Source: Halorussus salinisoli
GTDB taxonomy: Archaea > Halobacteriota > Halobacteria > Halobacteriales > Haladaptataceae
DNA length: 64,000 nucleotides
Direction: 5' to 3'
NCBI GenBank assembly: GCA_005239435.1
Contig: SZNP01000001.1
Location: 310,001-374,000 of the forward strand
Position numbers and translations under genes: made by a program. The notes under the pieces were generated by a model. That model did not search any database. It saw only the letters and a program-made list of their open reading frames with translations, and was not told the origin of the DNA. Below are positions 26,858-35,658 of this stretch, in pieces; the first letter of the stretch is position 1; every line of letters begins with the position of its first letter.

Positions 26858-26881
26858 TCGCGGAACGACGGCGTTCCGCGA
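26858..26881. terminator. Perfect 10-bp hairpin in the gap after rpl40e
   Basis: TCGCGGAACG (26858-26867), loop ACGG, CGTTCCGCGA (26872-26881). It lies in a 368-bp stretch (26785-27152) with no gene apart from the L40e promoter. No T-run follows on either strand, so a terminator role is not shown; it may be an RNA or DNA structural element. Confidence 0.4.
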
Positions 26882-27152
26882 GAGCACGACCTCCCGTCGC
26901 TGTGGCCGTATTATCGATGCTTTGAGAAATAATTGCACTCGTTAGACACGACTACGCAGTTCCGTACGTCCTGACGACTTCCCTCCTCGACCGCGTGAAA
27001 ACCTCACCAGTGAAAGCCTCATCCGCGAAAACCTCACCTTCGAACGACGACGCGACAGAGACGCCCGCAGCCGGTGGGTTTCTTCGTATAGACTGCGTGA
27101 CCTCTCGGAAACCATCGAAAAGCTATACCACCGTCTCCGGCGTGGTTCGGCC

Positions 27153-27719
27153 ATGGCCGACGTCTCACACGGCGCGGCCGAACTCGCACTCGTCCTCCTC
27201 GCAGTGAGCGTAGTCGTCGCCGCTCCCGCTGAGACGACCACCGCTACCGACGCACTTACCGCCACTACCGACGTAACTGCCGGAACGATACTCGACGATT
27301 CCTCGACGGTCACGACACTCGACCGGGCGGAAGACCCGGCCGACGAGACCACGAGGCAGTCCGGGCCCGTCAACGTGACTCGGAAGTCGGGCGTCGAGAT
27401 CGAGTTCGCCTGCGACATCGTTCGGGTGTCGGTCCCGGAGGACACGGAGTACTCGCTGGTCGTCCACTACTTCGTCGCCGAGACCGGCGACTACGACCGA
27501 GGTCTGGTCGGCCCGGTCGAGGGAACGGTCGAGGAACCGTTCGACGCGGAAATCGTGTTCTTCGAGGTCAACGTCCTCGTCGGCGGGTCGGTCGTCGCGT
27601 CGGGATTCATCCCCGACGCGTGCCCGAACACGCCCGGGTTCGCGCTCGCCGGTTCCGACTCGCTCCCGACCACCGACTCGTCCTGCACCTCCGACTCGTC
27701 GCTTCCCGGCGACAAATGA
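27153..27719 (+). CDS. Secreted protein of unknown function
   Basis: A 188-residue protein with an N-terminal hydrophobic signal (LALVLLAVSVVVAAPAE) followed by a Thr-rich region. Residues about 70-155 look like a beta-sandwich (VEIEFACDIVRVSVPEDTEYSLV, EIVFFEVNVLVGGSVVASGF), and the Ser/Asp/Thr tail is acidic. Two Cys (about 90 and 154) could pair, with another in the tail. A TATA-like GCTATACC lies about 30 bp upstream. It is followed 28 bp later by a beta-helix gene and is probably co-transcribed with it. No named family is recognised. Confidence 0.7.
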   Translation: MADVSHGAAELALVLLAVSVVVAAPAETTTATDALTATTDVTAGTILDDSSTVTTLDRAEDPADETTRQSGPVNVTRKSGVEIEFACDIVRVSVPEDTEYSLVVHYFVAETGDYDRGLVGPVEGTVEEPFDAEIVFFEVNVLVGGSVVASGFIPDACPNTPGFALAGSDSLPTTDSSCTSDSSLPGDK

Positions 27720-27747
27720 TAACTTCCCGTCCGGTGACTTCTGCGCC

Positions 27748-29070
27748 ATGCCAGACGGAACCGCCGCCGCGCTCGTCGCGCTGGTGGCCGTCCTCGGGGT
27801 CGTCGGCCCCGCGGGTACCGCCGCGGGCATCTCGGCAGACCCCGGTCCAGCGCACGCCGACCGACCCGACCAGACGGACCGAGACGCGACCGAGATTTCC
27901 GGTTGCACCACCGTCACGGAACCCGGCGTGTACGTCCTCGCGGGCGACGTGACGAACGGGTCTCCGAGTCGCCCCCGGACCGGTCTCGGGGCCTGCATCG
28001 CAATCCGGGCCGACGACGTGACGCTCCGGGGTAACAGCCACACCGTCGCGGCAGGCGACGGCGGACAACCTGGCGTCGTCGGCGTGCTGGTCGGCGGGCG
28101 CGAGCGCACCTCGAACGTCACTGTCAGGGGCCTCACGACGACGGGATGGGGCGCTGGCGTCGCCGTCATCGGAGCGGCCGACTCCACGTTCCGGAACGTC
28201 TCGGCCGTGAACAACCTCGGCGACGGATTCTTCGCGGAGCGCGCGCCCGGCGTCGAAATCCGCGGCGGGACGGTCCGAGGGAGCAACACCGGCGTCTTCG
28301 TCCGCAATGCTCCCGGCGCTCGCCTTGCGGGCCTGACCGTCGAGGAGAACGTCGCGGGCGTCTCGGTTCGGAACTCGGACGGCGCGACGGTCGAACGCGT
28401 CGTTGCCGGCCGAAACCGAGCCTACGGCGTCGGTCTCTTCAGGTCGGCGAACGCGACGGTCGCGGACTCGACGATTGCCGGGAACGGCTTCGCTGGCGTG
28501 GCGCTGTCGCGCGCCGACGACAACCTCCTGCGAAACCTCACGTTAGCACCGAGATCGTCGTCCGGCGAGGGCGACGCCGTGGGTGTCTACCTGAACGACT
28601 CCACCGGCGTCGCCCTCGTCGGCGTCTCGGTGGCCGACTCGCCGGGGTGGTCGATGTACGCGACCGGCGGTTCGACCGCCGCGGGCGAGCGCGTCAGACT
28701 CGGCGAGACGTGCCTCTCCTTCGAGAATCGCGACGTGGCGCTCGACTCGGCGACCGACGCGCCACCGCTTCCGACCGAGCGACAGGTCGTCGCGGGTCCG
28801 ATTCTCGCCGTTCCGACCGCGGCCGACGCGCGACTGTCGCTGTCGGTCGGCTACGACGACGCCGCGGTCGAGCGCGCGAGCACGACCGAGGACACCCTCT
28901 CGCTCTGGCGATTCGACGGCGGCGAGGGCTGGCGGCGAGTCGAGTCGGTCGCGGACGCCGAGCGAAACCGCGCGTCGGCGACGTTCGGCAATCTGAGCCG
29001 AAACGGGACGGTCGTCGCGCTCGTGGGTGAGGGACTCGCGGAGGCCGAAAACGAGACTGACGCGGAGTAA
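27748..29070 (+). CDS. Secreted right-handed beta-helix (NosD-like) protein
   Basis: The 440 residues start with a signal peptide (AALVALVAVLGVVGPAGTAAG) and continue as parallel beta-helix repeats of about 22 residues (VTVRGLTTTGWGAGVAVIGA, FRNVSAVNNLGDGFFAERA, ARLAGLTVEENVAGVSVRNS and so on) of the NosD/carbohydrate-binding type. Many N-x-S/T sites could be glycosylated, as on haloarchaeal surface proteins. The C-terminal part (about 340-440) is a different beta domain. Acts outside the cell, perhaps on polysaccharide. The stop abuts the tsr3 stop on the other strand. Confidence 0.82.
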   Translation: MPDGTAAALVALVAVLGVVGPAGTAAGISADPGPAHADRPDQTDRDATEISGCTTVTEPGVYVLAGDVTNGSPSRPRTGLGACIAIRADDVTLRGNSHTVAAGDGGQPGVVGVLVGGRERTSNVTVRGLTTTGWGAGVAVIGAADSTFRNVSAVNNLGDGFFAERAPGVEIRGGTVRGSNTGVFVRNAPGARLAGLTVEENVAGVSVRNSDGATVERVVAGRNRAYGVGLFRSANATVADSTIAGNGFAGVALSRADDNLLRNLTLAPRSSSGEGDAVGVYLNDSTGVALVGVSVADSPGWSMYATGGSTAAGERVRLGETCLSFENRDVALDSATDAPPLPTERQVVAGPILAVPTAADARLSLSVGYDDAAVERASTTEDTLSLWRFDGGEGWRRVESVADAERNRASATFGNLSRNGTVVALVGEGLAEAENETDAE

Positions 29071-29583
29071 TCAGTTCGCCTGCTCTTCTCCGGCGTCGAG
29101 GTACTCCTGCTGGATTTCGACCACTTCGGTCGAGTCCTCGCAGTCGGCGTATCGCCGGAGGGGTTCGGCATTGAGTTCGAGGAAGGTCTCGCCCCACGTA
29201 AATTTCGAGAGTATCTGCTCGGCCTGCTCGCGGTCGCCCAGAATCACGAGCGCGGCGGCAAACGCCTCGACCGTATTCAGACGGAAGGGCTTGCCGTAGT
29301 TGACGGGGTTGGCCGCCACGAGGAACGGGAGTGCGCGGTGGACGCCCGGCATCTCGAAGAGGGCCTGTCCGGCGGTCTCCCACGAGCAGTCGAGCGCGAC
29401 CAGCGTGTCGGTCTCGGCGCGGTCGGCCGGGGAGAGCGCCTGCTCGGCGTGGGGGTTCAGCACGATGCCGTAGGGGGTCGCTCCGGCGCTCCGGTGGAGT
29501 TCGGCGAGGTCGAACCGCGCCAGTTTCCGGGCCGTACACTTGTCGGGGTCGTCGTCGCCCTCGTAGCGGACGTGGAGATTCAC
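29071..29583 (-). CDS. tsr3: rRNA aminocarboxypropyltransferase Tsr3
   Basis: Transfers the aminocarboxypropyl group of SAM to a hypermodified uridine in helix 31 of the small-subunit rRNA (DUF367 family). Marks are [18 protein letters not shown] near the N-terminus, [12 protein letters not shown] in the middle and [16 protein letters not shown] start at the GTG at 29581-29583 (170 aa, VNLHVRYEG), the usual family start, since a minus-strand TATA-like ACTTTTCA lies upstream at about 29621. The ATG at 29631 would add 16 residues. Archaea often lack the m1 and carboxypropyl steps seen in yeast but keep Tsr3. Confidence 0.88.
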   Translation of the reverse strand: MNLHVRYEGDDDPDKCTARKLARFDLAELHRSAGATPYGIVLNPHAEQALSPADRAETDTLVALDCSWETAGQALFEMPGVHRALPFLVAANPVNYGKPFRLNTVEAFAAALVILGDREQAEQILSKFTWGETFLELNAEPLRRYADCEDSTEVVEIQQEYLDAGEEQAN

Positions 29584-29658
29584 TTCTCTGGCGGGAGGTT
29601 GGTGGCAGGCGGTGAAAAGTGACTCGTTCACGGTGGCTGTCGTGGGTCGCGGAAACGG

Positions 29659-30945
29659 TCAGAGCGCGACCAGCAAGTCGGTCACGTACATGATTCCGAG
29701 ACCGCCGAGGAACGCGAGGAGATTGGTCGCGCTCGCCACGCGACCGCCCGCGCTCCGGACCATCCGGACGATTTCCCAGTCGACCTGCGCGATGGCACCC
29801 ACGCCGACCGCGAGGAAGAGCGCGCCGACCGTCGGCGAGTACGCGAGGCTACCGATCCACCCGCCGAGGATGACCGGCGCACCGGCCAGCAGGCCGAGCG
29901 CCACGAAGTGGTACCATCCCGGTCGCTCGCCACTGGCGACCGGCGCGACGACCGCTGGACCCTCGGTCACGTTGTGGAGCATGAATCCGACGACCAGGAA
30001 CGTCCCGAGCGAGACGCGGCCGAGCGCGAACGAACTCCCGATGGCGAGTCCCTCAGCGAGGTTGTGGAGGCCGATTCCGAGCGCGACGAGGTAGGCGACC
30101 CACAGACCGCGGTTGGCCCACGCGACACCCGCGTCGGACCGCCTCTCCCGCCACGCGCTCATCGACTGGACGAGCAGGAACGTGCCAGCGGCCCCGAGGA
30201 CCACGAGTGCGGTCCCCTCGAACGCGCTGGGGACCTCCTCGGCGAGTTCGAGTGCCTCGAACCCGGCGTCCACCGCGAGGAACGCCAGAATCCCGGCGGC
30301 GAACACGAGGACTGCGTGGAGCCAGCGGTCGCTCATCGATTGGATGTAGGGGAACCACGCCATCCCGAGCGCGACGGGGACGACGCCGACGAACAGGCCG
30401 ATAATCGCCAGCGTCCAGAGCAGGTCGAGGCTGAATCCGGGCGTCTGACTCGGTGCGACGATCGTGTGATGGAACGTCGCGCCGTCGGAGAGAACGAGTG
30501 CCGCTTCGAGGTCCCAACCGGGGTTCCAGTGGTAGGGGACGACGACGCGGGCGGTCTCCATCGGGGCGAGCGTCCGGTCGCCGCCCGCCCCCTCGACGCG
30601 GAAGTTCCAGTAGGCCTCGCCCACGAGCACCTGCGAGATAGTCACGGACTCGGGACCGTTGTTCGTCACGTGGAGCACCATCGTCTCGTCGTTCGGGAGC
30701 GTCGTGTGCGTGACCGCGACGTCCGGGAGCGGTTGGCCGCTCTGGACCCCCGCCAACGGTGACGTGAACACGAACAGGCCGAGAACGAGCGCGAGAAGTG
30801 CGAGCGGCAGGAGCGCGCTCACCCACCGCGGAAGCCCGAAGGGCCGGGGCCGCTCCCGGTCGGTCGCGACGCCGCCGTCGGTCGTTGCCTCCGGTCGGTT
30901 CGAGTCGCCGGTCGTCGTCTCGGAGCGGAGAGAGTCGTCCCTCAT
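29659..30945 (-). CDS. ZIP-family metal transporter with N-terminal extracytoplasmic domain
   Basis: The 428 residues have one helix near 42-62, an exported beta-sandwich of about 120 residues (LPDVAVTHTTLPNDETMVLHV to GATFHHTIVAPSQ), then the ZIP permease with seven or more helices. The metal site is in LGIGLHNLAEGLAIG and VGFMLHNVTEGPAV, the HNxxEG motif on consecutive helices. The N-terminal domain resembles cupredoxin/Ig-like accessory domains. It directly abuts the multicopper oxidase gene (no spacer), so the two probably work together in iron or copper handling. Confidence 0.85.
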   Translation of the reverse strand: MRDDSLRSETTTGDSNRPEATTDGGVATDRERPRPFGLPRWVSALLPLALLALVLGLFVFTSPLAGVQSGQPLPDVAVTHTTLPNDETMVLHVTNNGPESVTISQVLVGEAYWNFRVEGAGGDRTLAPMETARVVVPYHWNPGWDLEAALVLSDGATFHHTIVAPSQTPGFSLDLLWTLAIIGLFVGVVPVALGMAWFPYIQSMSDRWLHAVLVFAAGILAFLAVDAGFEALELAEEVPSAFEGTALVVLGAAGTFLLVQSMSAWRERRSDAGVAWANRGLWVAYLVALGIGLHNLAEGLAIGSSFALGRVSLGTFLVVGFMLHNVTEGPAVVAPVASGERPGWYHFVALGLLAGAPVILGGWIGSLAYSPTVGALFLAVGVGAIAQVDWEIVRMVRSAGGRVASATNLLAFLGGLGIMYVTDLLVAL

Positions 30946-32193
30946 TCAGACCACCTCGAAGAAACTCATCCAGCCGAGTTCGGCGAACTCCGACTGGTGG
31001 GCGTGGAACATGTACAGCCCCGGTTGGTGGTCGGAGTAGTCGAGTTCGACGATGCCGCGCTGAGCCTGACACTGCATGACGGTATCGATAGTATCGTGCG
31101 TCGGCGTCAGGGCCGTCCCGTGGTCGTAGTAGTCGAAGAACTGCGAGTGGGTGTGCAACGAGTTGACGGGGTCGAACTCGGTCGTGTTGACGAGATAGAC
31201 CCGCTGGCGTTCGTTCTTGTCTATTTGGATGGGACGCTTGGTCTCGCCCGGTTGCCAGTTGCCCTCGCCGTCGGTCTGGCCGACGCCGTAGGCGAAGGCG
31301 CGGGTGTTCGCCGCGTACACCTCGTTGTCGCCGTCGAAGTTGGTGTCGAACGAGTTCATCACGACGACCATCTCGTCGACCGCGTCGTTCTCGGAGTATT
31401 CGTGGTTCCGACTCTTTGCCTCCTCCACGAGTCGCGTGCGGAACTCGTCGGTAATCGGTCCCCGATAGTCGGTGTACTCGCGGGGGTTCTTCCGGACGCG
31501 CTCGGGGTCGGGGTCCACGACGATAGTGCCGTAGAGGCCCCGATGGAGGTGTTCCTTCAGCGGAAGCGAGTGGCAGTGATAGAAGTGGACGCCGGCGGGT
31601 TGGGCGATCCACTCGTACGTGAACGACTCGCCCGTGTCGAGCACGCCCGGTCCGTTCTGGGGAGTTCCGTCCATCCGCGGGTTCAGGTTCTTGAGGTGGG
31701 GATGGATGGTGTGGGCGTGGCGGCCGAGATTCCGAAACTCGATCCGTATCAGGTCGCCCTCGACCGCCCGAATCGTCGGTCCCGGCACCTGCCCGTTGTA
31801 GCCCCACGCCGAGAACTCGACGCCCGGCGCGATGGATATCCTCGTGTCGACGGCGGTGAACTCGAACTCGCGGACGGTCCGGCCGTCCTCCTCGGAGACT
31901 CGCTGTGGGACGGCGTCCTGTCCGCTCCGCCCCGTGTTGAACGTCCGCAGGAACTCGTGCGGGTCGAAGTCCGTGTCGCGATACTCGTCGACGGCACCGA
32001 AGTTGCCGTGTTCGCGATCGTCGTCCTGATGTTCTTCGTCGGCAGTACCGACGCCGGCCAGCGCCCCGGCCCCCGCGACGCCGAGACCGCCGAGGACCGT
32101 CCGACGCGAGACGGGCGCGTCTACGCCCGTTATCGACTCTCTCAGTCGCGTTTCGAGCACCTCGGTCAGCGACCCGGCCTCGTCGTAGTTCAT
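30946..32193 (-). CDS. Exported multicopper oxidase
   Basis: A 415-residue, two-domain (laccase/nitrite-reductase-like) multicopper oxidase. A Tat signal (SRRTVLGGLGVAGAG) lies about 30 residues in. The copper ligands are in HTIHPHLKN, HFYHCHSLPLKEHLHRG, NSLHTHSQFF and GLYMFHAHQSEFAE, with Cys for type 1 copper in the second. The ATG at 32191-32193 has an AGGTG-like ribosome site 7 bp upstream; a GTG at 32202 would add three residues. The downstream ZIP gene suggests oxidation of Fe(II) or Cu(I) coupled to uptake or detoxification. Confidence 0.9.
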   Translation of the reverse strand: MNYDEAGSLTEVLETRLRESITGVDAPVSRRTVLGGLGVAGAGALAGVGTADEEHQDDDREHGNFGAVDEYRDTDFDPHEFLRTFNTGRSGQDAVPQRVSEEDGRTVREFEFTAVDTRISIAPGVEFSAWGYNGQVPGPTIRAVEGDLIRIEFRNLGRHAHTIHPHLKNLNPRMDGTPQNGPGVLDTGESFTYEWIAQPAGVHFYHCHSLPLKEHLHRGLYGTIVVDPDPERVRKNPREYTDYRGPITDEFRTRLVEEAKSRNHEYSENDAVDEMVVVMNSFDTNFDGDNEVYAANTRAFAYGVGQTDGEGNWQPGETKRPIQIDKNERQRVYLVNTTEFDPVNSLHTHSQFFDYYDHGTALTPTHDTIDTVMQCQAQRGIVELDYSDHQPGLYMFHAHQSEFAELGWMSFFEVV

Positions 32194-32610
32194 CGAGGGC
32201 ACCTGCGGTCACCCCTGTCGAGTCCGCGACGTCCTTCGCTCACACTGCCCACCATGCGTTTCGTCGACATGGCTATCGCTAGTCTTTGCGGTGCCAAACA
32301 GAATAAATCTTGCTACCACATCTATTTTTTAGACGTCTCTAATTAAGACCGCGCCGACCGACAGTAAGTTGCCGGGCCGAAACGGAGCGTCATCTCCCCG
32401 TCCCGCACGACGGAAGCGCTCGCTCGAAAACAGAGACGTGTCCGGACCAAGACCGGAGGCCGGTTCGTCGTCGACACCGACGTCCCCGGACCGACGACGG
32501 TCCGCGCGTGGTTCGTGAGTCCCTCGAAAGCGGACCCCGGTCGACTCACGGGAATTCCCGCTGTATTCGGACCCTATCGCGTCACTCAGCGGCGGGAATA
32601 CCGGTTGCTC

Positions 32611-32668
32611 ACTGGTATCGCGGTGTTACTCGTGCCGCTTCGCGTCACTCGTAGGCCGCGATACCAGT
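32611..32668 (-). terminator. 13-bp inverted repeat at the 3' end of the acyl-CoA dehydrogenase gene
   Basis: ACTGGTATCGCGG (32611-32623) and CCGCGATACCAGT (32656-32668) are perfect complements 32 bp apart. One arm lies in the last codons of the gene and the other past its stop, so the minus-strand mRNA can fold at its end. The region 32203-32640 otherwise holds no gene with a usable start, although an AT-rich patch at 32315-32345 could carry promoters. Confidence 0.45.
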
Positions 32669-33808
32669 GAGGTCCTCGCCCAGAATCAGGGTGTGAATGT
32701 CGTGGGTGCCCTCGTAGGTGTAGACGGTCTCCATGTTGGCCATGTGGCGCATCGGCGGGTAGTCGGTCGTGATACCGTTCCCACCGAGCATCTCGCGGGC
32801 GACCCGCGACTGGTCGCGGGCCATCCGGACGTTGTTGCGCTTGGCCATCGAGACGTGCTGAGGTCGCAGGTCGCCGCGCTCCTTCAGGTCGGCGAGTCGG
32901 TGCGCCAGCAGTTGGCTCGTCGTGATCTGGGTCGCCATCTCGGCGAGCTTCTGCTGTTGAATCTGGAACCGACCGATGGGACCGCCGAACTGGTCGCGCT
33001 CGGTGGCATACTCGCGGGCCGTCTCGAAGCTGTCGCGGGCCGCGCCCACCGCTCCCCACGCGATGCCGTACCGGGCCTGCGTGAGACACGAGAGCGGGCC
33101 TTTCATCCCCTCGACGCCGGGGAGGACCGCGTCCTCCGGGACGTACACGTCGTTCAGTCCGATTTCGCCCGTGACCGAGGCTCGCATCGAGAGCTTCTCA
33201 TCTATCTTGTTGGTCGTCACGCCATCGGTGTCGGTCTCCACCAGGAAGCCCCGGACCGGGTCGTCCTCCGCCGAGCGGTCCCGCGCCCAGACGACCGCCA
33301 CGTCGGAAATGGGGGAGTTGGTAATCCACGTCTTCGAGCCGTTGAGGACGTACTCGCCCGCGTCCTTCTCGGCGTACGTCTCCATCCCCGAGGGGTTCGA
33401 GCCGTGCTCGGGTTCCGTCAGGCCGAAACAGCCCACGAGTTCGCCCGTGCCGAGACCCGGAAGCCAGCGTTCCTTCTGCTCCTCGGAACCGTAGGCGTAG
33501 ATGGGGTACATCACGAGCGCGCCCTGCACGCTCGCCATCGAGCGAATGCCGGAGTCGCCCGCCTCCAACTCCTGCATCAGGAGTCCGTAGGCCTTCTCGC
33601 TCACGTTCGGCAGCCCGTACCCCTCCAGGTTCGGCGCGTAGAAGCCGAGTTCGCCCATCTCGGGGACGAGTTCGGTCGGGAAGGTGCCCTCCTCGAAGTG
33701 GTCGGCGATGTCGGGCTTGACCTGCTCCTCGACGAACCGGCGGGCGGTGTCGCGAATCATCCGCTCCTCCTCGCCGAGGTCGTCCTCCAGTGAGACGTAA
33801 TCGAGCAT
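32645..33808 (-). CDS. Acyl-CoA dehydrogenase (glutaryl-CoA dehydrogenase-like)
   Basis: FAD enzyme of 387 residues that oxidises an acyl-CoA. Marks are GCFGLTEPEHGSNPSGM (near 128-144), NGSKTWITNSPISDVAVVWA, RYGIAWGAVGAARDSFE and the C-terminal YTYEGTHDIHTLILG with the catalytic Glu. The GCDH-like TEPEHGSNP and YEGTHDIH motifs suggest a glutaryl-CoA-type dehydrogenase, though substrate range is not proven. The start is the ATG at 33806-33808 (MLDYVSLEDDL); 11 more upstream residues are open but do not fit the family. Confidence 0.9.
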   Translation of the reverse strand: MLDYVSLEDDLGEEERMIRDTARRFVEEQVKPDIADHFEEGTFPTELVPEMGELGFYAPNLEGYGLPNVSEKAYGLLMQELEAGDSGIRSMASVQGALVMYPIYAYGSEEQKERWLPGLGTGELVGCFGLTEPEHGSNPSGMETYAEKDAGEYVLNGSKTWITNSPISDVAVVWARDRSAEDDPVRGFLVETDTDGVTTNKIDEKLSMRASVTGEIGLNDVYVPEDAVLPGVEGMKGPLSCLTQARYGIAWGAVGAARDSFETAREYATERDQFGGPIGRFQIQQQKLAEMATQITTSQLLAHRLADLKERGDLRPQHVSMAKRNNVRMARDQSRVAREMLGGNGITTDYPPMRHMANMETVYTYEGTHDIHTLILGEDLTGIAAYE

Positions 33809-33901
33809 GACGGGAGTTGTGGGCGGAACCGTGAAAAACACTCCTACTCGCTCGCAAGTGTTTCCGAGTCGTCCAGCGTCCGGGTAGACGCCGGCCGGCC
33901 G

Positions 33902-34318
33902 TCACACGTCGACGTTCTCGTCTCTACTGGCCGCGATGTCGAGATACGCGTCGGCCTGTTCGGCGTAGGGGCCGCGCTCGACCAGCGAATCATCCTCGTC
34001 GTAATCGACGAGGCCCATCATCGACAGTTTCGGCAACTGGGAGTGGCGAAGCGAGGTGAACACGCGGCTGCAGTGCTCCTCGGACACGAGGTCGATGGGC
34101 TTGTTGGTCTCCCACGACGCGACGGTGTCCACCAGCTCGCGGAGGTCGAGAGGACCTTCTGCTTCCCGCAGGGCGACGAGGACGTACCGACTGCGCTTCG
34201 AGGACAGCGCGTCGAAGACGTTGTCCTGCGACAGCGGGGGAACGTCGAAGTCGGGTTCCCGCGGGGACGGAGCCGGTGACGCCGAACGTCCGTTACTGTG
34301 GGCTGTGTCGTCTTTCAT
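33902..34318 (-). CDS. DUF7344-type winged-helix protein
   Basis: A 138-residue protein with a disordered N-terminus (about 1-40) followed by a winged-helix fold of the haloarchaeal DUF7344 type: NVFDALSSKRSRYVLVALREAEGPLDLRELV, then LRHSQLPKLSMMGLVDYDEDD. Probably a DNA-binding regulator with unknown targets. The ATG at 34316-34318 is preferred because a minus-strand TATA box (TATTTAAAG, about 34374-34382) lies upstream; it leaves a leader of about 30 nt, and the open frame further upstream crosses the promoter. Confidence 0.8.
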   Translation of the reverse strand: MKDDTAHSNGRSASPAPSPREPDFDVPPLSQDNVFDALSSKRSRYVLVALREAEGPLDLRELVDTVASWETNKPIDLVSEEHCSRVFTSLRHSQLPKLSMMGLVDYDEDDSLVERGPYAEQADAYLDIAASRDENVDV

Positions 34319-34681
34319 TTCCCTATGATAGTCACCGAACGGGGGTGGCTTTGGTGGTTCACTAGTAATGGTCTTTAAATAGTGAATGCTACCAAACCGT
34401 CGGAGTGCGTAGACGTACCTCCGTGAGATGTCCAAGCGAGACGGTAGGTAGGGCTTTCGGTTCCGGCTATCGACGGACACGTGCGAGGCGCTACGTGAGA
34501 GACCACGGAAGTGCTATCGGTGGTCGTCGGAGCGCTCGCGGTAGTCGCGTTCGAATTCGCCAGTACCTCCTCGTCGCCCCGACCAGCAGCTAGTCCTACC
34601 AGACGAACAAATACGAAAACTAAAGAAACATATGTATTTCTCTGGAGTTTGTAGAAATGGGCGAGGAACGTAAGAACATTT

Positions 34682-34718
34682 CCGAAACGATTCTACTCTA
34701 CGCCGAAACGATTCTACT
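34682..34718. repeat. Two 16-bp direct repeats at the amidotransferase stop
   Basis: CCGAAACGATTCTACT lies at 34682-34697 and 34703-34718, the second overlapping the gene's stop codon. The stretch 34319-34716 holds the DUF7344 promoter and no recognisable gene. Confidence 0.55.
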
Positions 34719-35433
34719 ACGCTGAGACGGCCTCGTTTCCGCCCGAAGCGTCCGCGTCGCGCACCTCGCGGACGTACTCGCAGAAGTTCTCGAAGACCAG
34801 TTTGGCCTCGCAGGCCGCCCGGTAGTTCTCGTCGTTGATGCCCGCCAGCACCTCCGCCATGCGGTCGTCCGGCAAGTCCTTGCCCTTCGTGACCGACTCG
34901 GCGGTCTCGGCGTCGTACTCGGGGTGGAACTGGACCCCGAACACTCGGTCCTTCCTGAAGGCGTGGTTCGAGTAGTCGTTGGCCGCGATCTCCTCGGCAC
35001 CCGGCGGGAGTTCGGCCACCGCGTCGGAGTGGGTCGTGAAGACGGTGAACCGCTGGTCGATGCCGTCGAACAGCAGCGAATCGCCCGTGTGTTCGACTTC
35101 ACGGTAGCCGATTTCGTACTCGCCCATGTCGCTGACCTCGCCGCCCAACACGTCGGCCAGCAGTTGGTGGCCCCAACAGACGCCGAGGCAGGGCAGTCCC
35201 GCGTCGATGGCGTCTCCGACCCAGGCTTTCGTGGGCGCAATCCACTCTTCGTCCCAGTAGACGGACGACCGAGACCCGGAGACCACGACTCCGTCGAAGT
35301 CGAGGGTCTCGGGCAGTTCGCCGCCCGTCGCGTCGAACTCCACGAGGTCGGCGTCCAACTCCCGCCGGAAGTTCCGCCGGGTGTCGGTGCCGTCGTGGGC
35401 GGCGTTGACGAACGCGATTCGCAGTCGACTCAT
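34717..35433 (-). CDS. Class I glutamine amidotransferase-like protein
   Basis: A 238-residue GATase1-fold protein (GuaA/YfeJ-like). The nucleophile Cys is in CLGVCWGHQLLADVLGG (near 80-96), with the His/Glu pair in VFGVQFHPEYD (near 165-175). It could hydrolyse glutamine or a gamma-glutamyl compound; standalone members are poorly characterised. The ATG at 35431-35433 is preferred to a TTG 12 bp upstream; a minus-strand TATA-like CTTTTGAC lies about 27 bp before it. No synthase partner is adjacent. Confidence 0.87.
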   Translation of the reverse strand: MSRLRIAFVNAAHDGTDTRRNFRRELDADLVEFDATGGELPETLDFDGVVVSGSRSSVYWDEEWIAPTKAWVGDAIDAGLPCLGVCWGHQLLADVLGGEVSDMGEYEIGYREVEHTGDSLLFDGIDQRFTVFTTHSDAVAELPPGAEEIAANDYSNHAFRKDRVFGVQFHPEYDAETAESVTKGKDLPDDRMAEVLAGINDENYRAACEAKLVFENFCEYVREVRDADASGGNEAVSA

Positions 35434-35658
35434 TATCGGACACAAAACACTCCCGGGTCAAAAGAGGTTCTGCTATGGGGAGTTCTGCCGGTATCCGTGA
35501 CCGACGGTGATTTCGGACGACATCTGAGGACGAGCGCATCCTGATCGTCGGCGGCACCGAGCGCACCGCGACGACGGTGACGCGGAGCTCGACGTGTCCG
35601 AACCCCGGCGCCAGAACCATGCACAACCTCTTGGCGCTGTACCGACAAGATAGGGACG

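Noticed and set aside
30053..32212. A 719-residue minus-strand Arg-rich frame across the ZIP and oxidase genes
   Set aside because: Frame shadow of two well-supported genes in GC-rich DNA.
32349..32690. Plus-strand Arg-rich frame ending in the dehydrogenase gene
   Set aside because: There is no start codon in the useful part and it overlaps a real gene; at most a relic.
34405..34593. A 62-residue plus-strand frame between the DUF7344 and amidotransferase genes
   Set aside because: Arg-rich composition atypical of haloarchaeal proteins, no promoter at the right distance and no motif.
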